Part shown: positions 1 through 5,502 of the stretch, piece by piece
How positions within the stretch are numbered: position 1 is the stretch's first letter
Layout of the letters: each line of letters begins with the position of its first letter
Origin: an uncultured Clostridia bacterium
GTDB taxonomy: Bacteria; Bacillota; Clostridia; Christensenellales; Borkfalkiaceae
NCBI GenBank assembly: GCA_934254755.1
Contig: CAKQMM010000018.1
Span: 1 to 11,894 of the forward strand
Length of the DNA: 11,894 nucleotides
Reading direction: 5' to 3'
Made by a program: the position numbers and the translations under genes
Notes under the pieces: generated by a model
The model's database searches: none
Told to the model about the DNA's origin: nothing
Seen by the model: only the letters and a program-made list of their open reading frames with translations

Positions 1-56
1 GGCATTGCAAAAGGCGGCGGGACTTTCGCTCCGCCGCCTTTTGCGGTTCTATAACC
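1..56. repeat. 56-bp hairpin repeat, copy 1
   Basis: This 56-bp block recurs at 236-291 in the same orientation with three mismatches. It contains a perfect 14-bp stem (arms 7-20 and 31-44, 10-nt loop) followed by a small GGTT-CTAT-AACC hairpin (45-56). No good T-tract follows the large stem on either strand, so it is not a clear intrinsic terminator. It may be a dispersed intergenic palindrome (REP/MITE-like). That is inference, because only two copies are visible and copy 1 touches the window edge. Confidence 0.75.
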
Positions 57-235
57 AAGGCGAGCGGGGACTGAGCCTCGTCAATCCTTAAAGCCGTCTT
101 TTTTGCCTGTTTCGGCAAATCTTTGCTTGAAGTATTTGTATACGTCCGCGCAAACATTTGCTAAAACCGCCTTAAAAATGCGGCTTTAAGGTGCTTCGCA
201 TTTTAGCGGCAATAAATGTAAATAAAATCTCTTTC
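57..235. other. Gene-free stretch with several hairpins
   Basis: I see no gene with a start codon and ribosome binding site here. Visible structures are TTTGCC/GGCAAA (102-107 with 114-119) and a nest of mutually exclusive pairings at 160-210. Those are AAAATGCG/CGCATTTT (175-182 with 197-204), extended by CCGC/GCGG (167-170 with 206-209); GCTAAAA/TTTTAGC (160-166 with 201-207); and CCTTAAA/TTTAAGG (170-176 with 185-191). On the minus strand, 185-81 is an open 34-codon stretch ending in TGA, with a natural-looking polar composition (it ends ETGKKDGFKD) but no ATG, GTG or TTG start. It could be a decayed gene end or chance. A second minus frame opens with ATG at 157-155 and runs off the window at position 1 without a recognisable ribosome binding site. 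Confidence 0.5.
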
Positions 236-291
236 GGCATTGCAAAAGGCGGCGGGGCTTTCGCTCCGCCGCTTTCTGCGGTTCTATAACC
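236..291. repeat. 56-bp hairpin repeat, copy 2
   Basis: Second copy of the block at 1-56, with changes at block positions 22, 38 and 41. One change turns a stem G-C into a G-U pair (read on the plus strand) and one makes an A-C mismatch, so the large hairpin is mostly but not perfectly kept. The small GGTT/AACC hairpin is identical. Confidence 0.75.
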
Positions 292-301
292 GTATTTAAG
301 G

Positions 302-355
302 GAGAGGTTGGGTATGCAATTTATTGCCGTTAAAACTTAACAGGGTTCAATACCC
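302..355. repeat. Second repeat family, copy A
   Basis: It starts with GAGAGGTTGGGTATG and continues with TTTATTGCCGTTAAAA (320-335) and CTTAAC. It can close on itself through GGGTAT (310-315) and ATACCC (350-355). The same order of blocks recurs at 370-420, 68 bp downstream. The core motif also occurs inverted at 201-216. Function unknown. Confidence 0.65.
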
Positions 356-369
356 GCTCGCCTATAAGC

Positions 370-420
370 GAGAGGTTGGGTATGTGTGTTTATTGTCGCT
401 AAAACTTAACGCGGCTACCC
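370..420. repeat. Second repeat family, copy B
   Basis: It shares GAGAGGTTGGGTATG exactly with copy A, then TTTATTGTCGCTAAAA (389-404) and CTTAAC. GGGTA (378-382) can pair with TACCC (416-420), but this competes with the hairpin at 409-424. A small CTCGC/GCGAG hairpin (357-361 with 368-372) separates the two copies. Confidence 0.65.
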
Positions 421-424
421 GCGT
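409..424 (-). terminator. Possible terminator after the TerB-like gene
   Basis: ACGCGG and CCGCGT form a perfect 6-bp GC-rich stem with a 4-nt loop, just past the stop codon of the minus-strand gene. Read on the minus strand it is followed by TAAGTTTTAG, a weak T-tract. It would end the ABC exporter operon. The stem is short, so confidence is moderate. Confidence 0.45.
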
Positions 425-430
425 ATGCGT

Positions 431-886
431 TTACGCTTTAACGAGTTTTTTAATATAGTTCTTTTCTTTTAAAGTAACTTTACCGTCAAGCGAGGTTACG
501 CATAAGCATAAGGCGATAACGTCCTCAAACAAACTTTCGTCCGCCTTATTCAAAATCTTCATAAGTTCGACGGAATAGTCCTTAATCGCCTTGTGCCCTG
601 CTTTGTCGGCGGAAAGCGCGAGTTTTATGGCGTTGAAATCGACACTATCACCAAACACTTTCTGTAGCGCGGGATATATTAAAAGGTACTCTTGCTCGTT
701 CACTTTACCGTCCGAGCAAACCGAACCAAGTATAAACGCCGCAAGCGTTTCGACGGGGTCCGCGTCGTCGATTTCAAGGTCGCTCAGCTTTTTAAGGATA
801 ACGACCGATTTTTCGGTGAGAAGGAATTTCCTTTCAAGTGCCGACATTTTTTCAAATTCATTGCAAAGTTTATTAAATTCAAACAT
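431..886 (-). CDS. TerB-like domain protein (small, cytoplasmic)
   Basis: A 151-residue soluble protein with no signal peptide or membrane segment. It shows two related acidic segments, SDGKVNEQEY (residues 58-67) and SLDGKVTLKEKNY (132-144), each following a hydrophobic helix. This xDGKhxxxE pattern is typical of TerB/TerB-like helical domains, which are found in tellurite-resistance and stress proteins; some bind metal. The start is supported by AAGGAAG about 7 nt upstream. It begins 47 bp after the permease stop on the same strand, so it is probably the last gene of the exporter operon. A small TGCCG/CGGCA hairpin (902-919) lies in that gap, just before its ribosome binding site. The exact role is unknown; the family assignment rests on the repeated motif only. 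Confidence 0.6.
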   Translation of the reverse strand: MFEFNKLCNEFEKMSALERKFLLTEKSVVILKKLSDLEIDDADPVETLAAFILGSVCSDGKVNEQEYLLIYPALQKVFGDSVDFNAIKLALSADKAGHKAIKDYSVELMKILNKADESLFEDVIALCLCVTSLDGKVTLKEKNYIKKLVKA

Positions 887-933
887 AATTACACTTCCTT
901 TTGCCGTTTATTAGCGGCATATTTTTATACTTA

Positions 934-2826
934 TTAAAGCGGTAAGTCTTTTTTGGTGAACCTTACCGAGCCTACGATATAACCCGCTAAGCCGATCGCG
1001 ATAAGTATCGCAAACTTCCATAAGAAGGTAAGCGTTCCGTCCATTATCGAAATAACGTCGAAGAGCGAAATAATAGTCACGTAGTTGAAGTAATTGAGCG
1101 CGTCAAGACGAACGACCGAGGGAATAACCTTACTGCCGAACAAGCCGAGCATTGCCGCAACGAGCGCGAATATCGAAAGTCCGCCGCCGATTGCCATCGA
1201 GCGTTTGCTCCTGTCAAACCAGCACGAAGTTAAGAAGCAAAGCCCCGAAAGCGCGAATAACACGGAGAACGCACCTACGTTTAAAAGCGCGAGTTTACCG
1301 AAAGTCAGCTCAACGTCGTCTTTTACGATTGCAAGGCATATAAAGCCCGTAACGGTAGTAAGCGCGAACATAGCAAGCGTCGAGCCGATAAGGTATAACG
1401 CCTGCGTAAAGACGACGGTTTTACGCTTGGTGGAAGTAGACAAAACGTACGCCATAGAGCCGCTGTCCACCTGACCTGCTATAAGGTTGTTCGCCGCCAT
1501 AATCATATAAATTATCGGAAGCAATAAGCCCGCAAGCTTATAGAATATCGAACCGACTATTAAAGTGTAAAGGTCTGCGGAACCGACTTCTTTCAACGCT
1601 TCGCTGACTTCTTCGGGGAGTGACGCGAGAAGCGACGAAGTTATTTCGCCTTTTAAAGATTCGGTTGCGGCTATAAGTTCCGCTTTGTAAGCCGCCTCAT
1701 CGGTAATTTCGCCCGCGTCGTTCGTATATTTATCGGTTATAACTTCAACTTCGTAGTCAAGCCTATTGCGATAAGTAATTTCATTAGTCATCGCTAAATG
1801 TTTAACGGTTTTATAGTCGTATCCGAAGCTGTCGTATTTCGCTTTATCTACGCCGTAATCTTTAATGGCGTTGAGAAGTTTTTCGACGTTCGCTTCGTCG
1901 GTCATATTAACCGCTACAAAGTACGCGCATAAGTCTTCCGCACGGTCGCGACGATATTCGACGCGCTCTTCGCTCTTAACGTAGTCGAGCGCAGACTTGT
2001 TCGCGGCGAGCGCTTCGGCAACCTTTTCGGTCAGCGTCGTAACGTCGTAATGTTCGGGAACTTCGTCGCCGTTTAACGCAACTTTATCGTAGTAGGCTTT
2101 CATCTGCGCGCCTTGTTCGGTCGTTTCGTCAAGCGGGGGATAAATAACGCAGGATATAAGCGAAGTTATTTCCTGAATATTCGAGTCTAAATCGGTTTGA
2201 TTAAATTCTTTGCCGTTTAAGTTATCGTTATAAACCTGCGTTACTTTTTCTTTAATGTAAGCGGTGAGTTCCGTCATCGTTTCGTTATAAGCGAGTGCGG
2301 CGGCGGTTTCGGCGTTTGCAGGGCTTAATGCGTTCCATTTTTGAAGAGCCGCCATATATTCTTCCGTCGAATTAAAGCTTGCTTCGGAAGGCATTTCCGC
2401 TTTCCACTTGTCAATCGCCGCTTTAAAATCTTTATTGTTTTGCTTAGTCATTTGCGGCTCTTTTTGTGCCCATGCGGCTAAATACTGATTGTAAGTAGCG
2501 TCGTCGCCAAAACTTTCGCGCTTAGGCATTTGGTTGAGCCAGCCAAGATATGCGATATTGCCGCTTACGTTATTTATATAGAGTTCGTCAAACTTTTCAA
2601 GCCCGTCGTCGGTATAAATATAGTAGTTGACCGTTCTTTCTTTAAGGCTTGCTTCGACTTCTTTTTTGACGATGGTATCTTCGATTGCGTCTTTAGTCTT
2701 GCCGATGTTGCCTCCGCCCGAGATAAGCATAACGCAGGCAAGCATAAAGCACACTGCGAAAGTTATTATCGCCCACATAAATCCGTTTGCTTTAGCAGAT
2801 TGTTTGAATAACGCTTTACTGAACAT
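934..2826 (-). CDS. ABC-2 type transporter permease with large outside domain
   Basis: A 630-residue membrane protein. One TM helix lies near the N-terminus (about 16-36), followed by a long hydrophilic part (about 37-420) expected outside the membrane. Five further TM helices lie at about 421-446, 472-500, 511-535, 545-565 and 603-622. This layout fits the ABC-2 family of export permeases that partner separate ATPase subunits. Residues 89-170 contain four repeats of W-x4-P at W96, W119, W141 and W164 (spacing 22-23), which I describe as a finding. Its ATG overlaps the end of the preceding ATPase gene by 11 nt, and AAAAGGAGA sits 6 nt upstream, so translation is probably coupled. Together with the two ATPases it should form an exporter; the substrate (drug, lipid or peptide) cannot be read from the sequence. 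Confidence 0.85.
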   Translation of the reverse strand: MFSKALFKQSAKANGFMWAIITFAVCFMLACVMLISGGGNIGKTKDAIEDTIVKKEVEASLKERTVNYYIYTDDGLEKFDELYINNVSGNIAYLGWLNQMPKRESFGDDATYNQYLAAWAQKEPQMTKQNNKDFKAAIDKWKAEMPSEASFNSTEEYMAALQKWNALSPANAETAAALAYNETMTELTAYIKEKVTQVYNDNLNGKEFNQTDLDSNIQEITSLISCVIYPPLDETTEQGAQMKAYYDKVALNGDEVPEHYDVTTLTEKVAEALAANKSALDYVKSEERVEYRRDRAEDLCAYFVAVNMTDEANVEKLLNAIKDYGVDKAKYDSFGYDYKTVKHLAMTNEITYRNRLDYEVEVITDKYTNDAGEITDEAAYKAELIAATESLKGEITSSLLASLPEEVSEALKEVGSADLYTLIVGSIFYKLAGLLLPIIYMIMAANNLIAGQVDSGSMAYVLSTSTKRKTVVFTQALYLIGSTLAMFALTTVTGFICLAIVKDDVELTFGKLALLNVGAFSVLFALSGLCFLTSCWFDRSKRSMAIGGGLSIFALVAAMLGLFGSKVIPSVVRLDALNYFNYVTIISLFDVISIMDGTLTFLWKFAILIAIGLAGYIVGSVRFTKKDLPL

Positions 2827-3733
2827 TTTCGTTCTCCTTTTCGCTTTTGGCGAACAATATTTTTTTGAAGTGTTTCTCTAAGGTATACGGCACCAAAGAT
2901 ATAAACTTTACGTCGTAATTTTTTAAGGTTTTTAATAATTTTGCCGTTTCGTCGCTCGGAACGCGTACGGTTGCCTGATCGTATTCGTCCTGCAATCGAA
3001 CGGTTTTATAACCTTCGGTTAAGAATTTTTTATAATCGGCGGTTTTATTGAACTCGATTTTAAATTCTTTTTCTTTGGGGTTGTTTATCGTATTCATGTC
3101 GCAAACGTCAACTATCCGCCCGTCGGATATCAGCGCGACTTTATCGCAAGTCGTTTCCAACTCCTCAAAACTGTGGCTGCTCATTAAAATGGTTTTGCCC
3201 TTTTCGTGTTCGCGGCGGATGATATCGAGGAAGGTCGCCCGCATAAGGGGGTCTAAGCCCGTGGTAGGCTCGTCGAGAAGAATAATAGGCGCGTCGTTCA
3301 TAAGAGCCGCAACGAGTGCGGTTTTTTGCTTCATGCCTTTGCTCATTCGCTTTAAGTTGGCGCGCGGGTCGAGCTGAAGCCGCTCGATAAGTTCGTTTGC
3401 GTAGCCCATATCTTTAAGCCCTAAAAAATCAGCCTGACATTTTAAAAAGTCGGTGCCCGTTTTAAGGTCCGGGAAGGCTATTTCGCCGGGGACGTATCCG
3501 ACCGACTTAACAATCTCGCTCGAATGTTCCCATGACGATAGTCCGTTTACCGTAACGGTGCCGCTCGTCGGTTTAATAAAACCCATAATATTACGAATCG
3601 TCGTGGTTTTTCCGCTTCCGTTCGTGCCGACGTAACCGAGCATTTCGCCCTTTTCTATATTTAAGTTAAGGTCGAACACGCCGCGGTTTTCGCCGTAATC
3701 TTTCGTTAAATTTTTTAGTTCTATAACGCTCAT
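2816..3733 (-). CDS. ABC transporter ATP-binding protein (second of tandem pair)
   Basis: A 305-residue cytoplasmic ATPase that powers the adjacent permease. The Walker A motif is GTNGSGKTT (36-44), the Walker B ILLDEP (151-156) is followed by a TTGLDP D-loop, and the switch histidine is H187 (SSHSFEE). The signature is degenerate, MSKGMKQ (130-136) rather than LSGGQ. The Q-loop reads YVPGE (80-84), with G where Q is usual. The N-terminal 60 residues closely match the upstream ATPase, which suggests a tandem duplication. Residues after about 215 form a C-terminal extension typical of ABC-2 drug-export ATPases. The start overlaps the previous stop as ATGA (3730-3733), with AAAGGAG 7 nt upstream inside the preceding gene. 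Confidence 0.9.
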   Translation of the reverse strand: MSVIELKNLTKDYGENRGVFDLNLNIEKGEMLGYVGTNGSGKTTTIRNIMGFIKPTSGTVTVNGLSSWEHSSEIVKSVGYVPGEIAFPDLKTGTDFLKCQADFLGLKDMGYANELIERLQLDPRANLKRMSKGMKQKTALVAALMNDAPIILLDEPTTGLDPLMRATFLDIIRREHEKGKTILMSSHSFEELETTCDKVALISDGRIVDVCDMNTINNPKEKEFKIEFNKTADYKKFLTEGYKTVRLQDEYDQATVRVPSDETAKLLKTLKNYDVKFISLVPYTLEKHFKKILFAKSEKENENVQ

Positions 3734-4662
3734 TTCAACGCTCCTTTAAAGTCCTTATCTTCTTTATAGAACTTCATAAAGTAATCTTCAAGCGATTCTT
3801 TTCTGTTCGTGAACGACGTAACGCCCATATCGGCAAGTATCGCTACAAGCCCGTTTAAATCTTTATCTTCTATGGATAAATGCGCGGTTTTTAAAAAGCC
3901 GCCCAAATCGCTGAACGACTGAAGTTTTTGCGCCCGCTTTAAAAACTCTTTCTTCTCGTCGTCGCTTATAAAATCGACGGTGTAGAATTTGCGCGACGCG
4001 TGCTTTAAGTCGTTTGCGATAAATTCGGAAATAATTTTGCCGTCTTTTATTATCGCTATTCTGTCGCACGTGTTATCTATCTCGGAGAAAATATGGCTCG
4101 ATAAAAGTATCGTTTTGCCGCGCCGCTTCTCTTCGTGAATAAGTTCGATGAACCTTTCCTGCATAACGGGGTCCAAGCCGCTAGTCGGCTCGTCTAATAT
4201 CAAAACGTCGGGGTCGGACATAAACGCCGCAACCACCGCGAGTTTACGCTTGACGCCAAGGCTCATACGCTTCGTTTCCATAGAAAGCGCGGTTTCGTCG
4301 AGTTTAAACGCGTCAAGCATATATTTAAGCCGCTCTTCGTTGTGAATTTTTTGAAGGTCCTGCATCATTCTTAAAAATTCCGCGCCCGTAATACCGACGG
4401 GAAGCGCGATTTCGCCGGGAACGTAGCCGACCTTATTCAGCACTTCGAAATACTTATTAAAAGTTTCTTTGCCTTCGATTTTCGTTTCGCCCGCATCGGG
4501 TTTAGAAAACCCCATAAGGTGACGGATAGTGGTAGATTTGCCGGCGCCGTTCGGCCCCAAAAAGCCGAATACTTCTCCTTTATCGACGTGTATAGACACG
4601 TCGAACACGCCCCTGCCGCTACCGTAATCTTTGGTAAGTCCGTTTACTTCAATAACGTGCAT
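3730..4662 (-). CDS. ABC transporter ATP-binding protein (first of tandem pair)
   Basis: A 310-residue ATPase and the first gene of the exporter operon. Walker A is GPNGAGKST (36-44), the signature is MSLGVKR (133-139, degenerate), Walker B is LILDEP (154-159) with TSGLDP after it, and the switch histidine is H190. As in its partner, the Q-loop is YVPGE (80-84) without the glutamine. With the neighbouring ATPase it could form a heterodimer on a single permease, or each could serve as an alternative subunit; the sequence does not decide. AGGAG lies 8 nt before the ATG. The gene is divergent from the TetR-family gene at 4859, the usual arrangement for a drug- or envelope-stress exporter under local repression. 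Confidence 0.9.
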   Translation of the reverse strand: MHVIEVNGLTKDYGSGRGVFDVSIHVDKGEVFGFLGPNGAGKSTTIRHLMGFSKPDAGETKIEGKETFNKYFEVLNKVGYVPGEIALPVGITGAEFLRMMQDLQKIHNEERLKYMLDAFKLDETALSMETKRMSLGVKRKLAVVAAFMSDPDVLILDEPTSGLDPVMQERFIELIHEEKRRGKTILLSSHIFSEIDNTCDRIAIIKDGKIISEFIANDLKHASRKFYTVDFISDDEKKEFLKRAQKLQSFSDLGGFLKTAHLSIEDKDLNGLVAILADMGVTSFTNRKESLEDYFMKFYKEDKDFKGALK

Positions 4663-4716
4663 AATGCTCTCCTATTATAATTTTTTCGCTTATAAATTAG
4701 CCAAAAAGATTTTAAA

Positions 4717-4759
4717 CACTGTTGACATTTTTACATTGTTGAATTATAATAGCATTGTT
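4717..4759. promoter_or_regulatory. Repeated half-sites for the TetR-type regulator
   Basis: CACTGTT (4717-4723), CATTGTT (4734-4740) and CATTGTT (4753-4759) occur in the same orientation, 17 and 19 bp apart. They cover the -35, the spacer and the start-site region of the tetR promoter. They match the arms of the perfect inverted repeat at 4787-4808. Binding here could repress both divergent promoters. This is inference from the repetition. Confidence 0.45.
4722..4750 (+). promoter_or_regulatory. Consensus promoter of the tetR-family gene
   Basis: TTGACA (4722-4727), a 17-bp spacer and TATAAT (4745-4750) match the housekeeping sigma consensus at all 12 positions with ideal spacing. Transcription would start near 4757, giving a leader of about 100 nt before the ATG at 4859. 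The inverted repeat at 4787-4808 would lie inside that leader. Confidence 0.8.
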
Positions 4760-4771
4760 TCAAAAAGTTAA
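4743..4771 (-). promoter_or_regulatory. Candidate promoter of the ABC exporter operon
   Basis: On the minus strand TATAAT (4748-4743) lies 17 nt downstream of TTAACT (4771-4766, 4 of 6 matches to TTGACA). The -10 uses the same self-complementary ATTATAAT (4743-4750) as the plus-strand promoter, so the two promoters overlap and face opposite ways. The leader would be about 70 nt and include the CACTGTT site at 4717-4723. A weaker A/T-rich -10 nearer the gene (about 4670-4695) is also possible. Confidence 0.5.
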
Positions 4772-4786
4772 ATACAAAAAAATAAG

Positions 4787-4808
4787 CACTGTTTAAAAAT
4801 GAACAGTG
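4787..4808. promoter_or_regulatory. Inverted repeat, probable operator
   Basis: CACTGTT-N8-AACAGTG is a perfect 7-bp inverted repeat between the divergent exporter operon and the tetR-family gene. The arms recur singly upstream. The size and symmetry suit a TetR-family dimer. It lies downstream of the tetR promoter, where a bound repressor would block transcription (autoregulation). Confidence 0.6.
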
Positions 4809-4858
4809 TTAAATAAATTGTATGTTTTTATGTTAAAACAGGGGTTAAAGTTTACGAA

Positions 4859-5434
4859 ATGAAGGCGAAAAATCTTAATAACGCGTCAACAAAAACAAAA
4901 AAAATATTAAAAGCAACTTTTGCAAAGATGCTTTCCGAGAAAAGCGAAATAACGAATATCACCGTTTCCGAACTTTGCAAGCGCGCCGACGTGAGCCGCG
5001 GGGCGTTCTACTCTCATTACGACGACATTTTCAGCGTTGCCGAAGACTACGAAAACGAACTTATAGACAACTTTTTCGACAACGTAAGGCTTTTAAATTC
5101 GCACGATTTCGAGAAATTTATAGATACTTTTTTTGAATATATAAGAAAAAACGACGAAAACTATAAACTTTTATGCCGCTCAAACGATTTTTTATTTGCC
5201 GCTAAAAAGCTGACGACGATTATATCGAATAAATTTTTGGAAATTTGTTTGCACGACCCCCGCTTCACGGATAAAGAATACGTCGATTTAGATATAAACA
5301 TATTTATTGAAGGCTTGACATGCGAATACGTTAAATACTGCCGCGGTTACTCCGCCACCGATATCGACGATTTATACGCGTTCACCAAAAAATGGGTTGC
5401 GGATTTTATTAAACGCCGCAGCAGACAAAACTGA
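4859..5434 (+). CDS. TetR/AcrR family transcriptional regulator
   Basis: A 191-residue protein with an N-terminal TetR-type DNA-binding domain. The helix-turn-helix lies at about residues 33-56 (ITVSELCKRADVSRGAFYSHY), with the family's typical F-Y-x-H-Y/F ending. The helical C-terminal part (about 60-190) is the ligand and dimer domain. It is divergent from the ABC exporter operon, so it most likely represses that operon and itself through the operators in the gap. The start is the first ATG after an in-frame stop at 4814-4816. The only ribosome-binding-like stretch is GGGG (4841-4844), an unusually long 14 nt upstream. A 10-codon upstream frame (4830-4862) ends as ATGA over this start, so translation may be weak or coupled. 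The inducer is unknown. Confidence 0.88.
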   Translation: MKAKNLNNASTKTKKILKATFAKMLSEKSEITNITVSELCKRADVSRGAFYSHYDDIFSVAEDYENELIDNFFDNVRLLNSHDFEKFIDTFFEYIRKNDENYKLLCRSNDFLFAAKKLTTIISNKFLEICLHDPRFTDKEYVDLDINIFIEGLTCEYVKYCRGYSATDIDDLYAFTKKWVADFIKRRSRQN

Positions 5435-5464
5435 CTTTCCGTCACCGATAATTTACGCAAAACT

Positions 5465-5490
5465 AACCCCTTGCCGAAAAGCAAGGGGTT
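5465..5490. terminator. Bidirectional hairpin terminator
   Basis: AACCCCTTGC and GCAAGGGGTT form a perfect 10-bp stem with a 6-nt loop. It lies 30 bp after the tetR-family stop and 12 bp after the end of the converging GH20 gene. The plus strand continues TTTC only after the stem, and the minus strand AGTTTTG. The tract is short on both sides, but the position between converging genes supports a shared terminator. Confidence 0.75.
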
Positions 5491-5502
5491 TCAGATTGGA
5501 AT

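Noticed and set aside
61..157. tRNA or known riboswitch in the left gene-free stretch
   Set aside because: I find no cloverleaf, CCA end or recognisable riboswitch core; only simple hairpins are visible.
1..424. CRISPR array or tandem repeat array
   Set aside because: Only two copies of each repeat exist, spaced 235 and 68 bp apart, with no regular short spacers and no cas genes nearby.
591..937. Plus-strand open frames opposite the TerB-like gene
   Set aside because: They lie antisense to a gene with a good start site, lack ribosome binding sites and have no recognisable motifs.
1094..1474. 126-codon plus-strand open frame inside the permease gene
   Set aside because: It is antisense to membrane helices of the permease; the composition is that of a complementary-strand shadow and there is no ribosome binding site.
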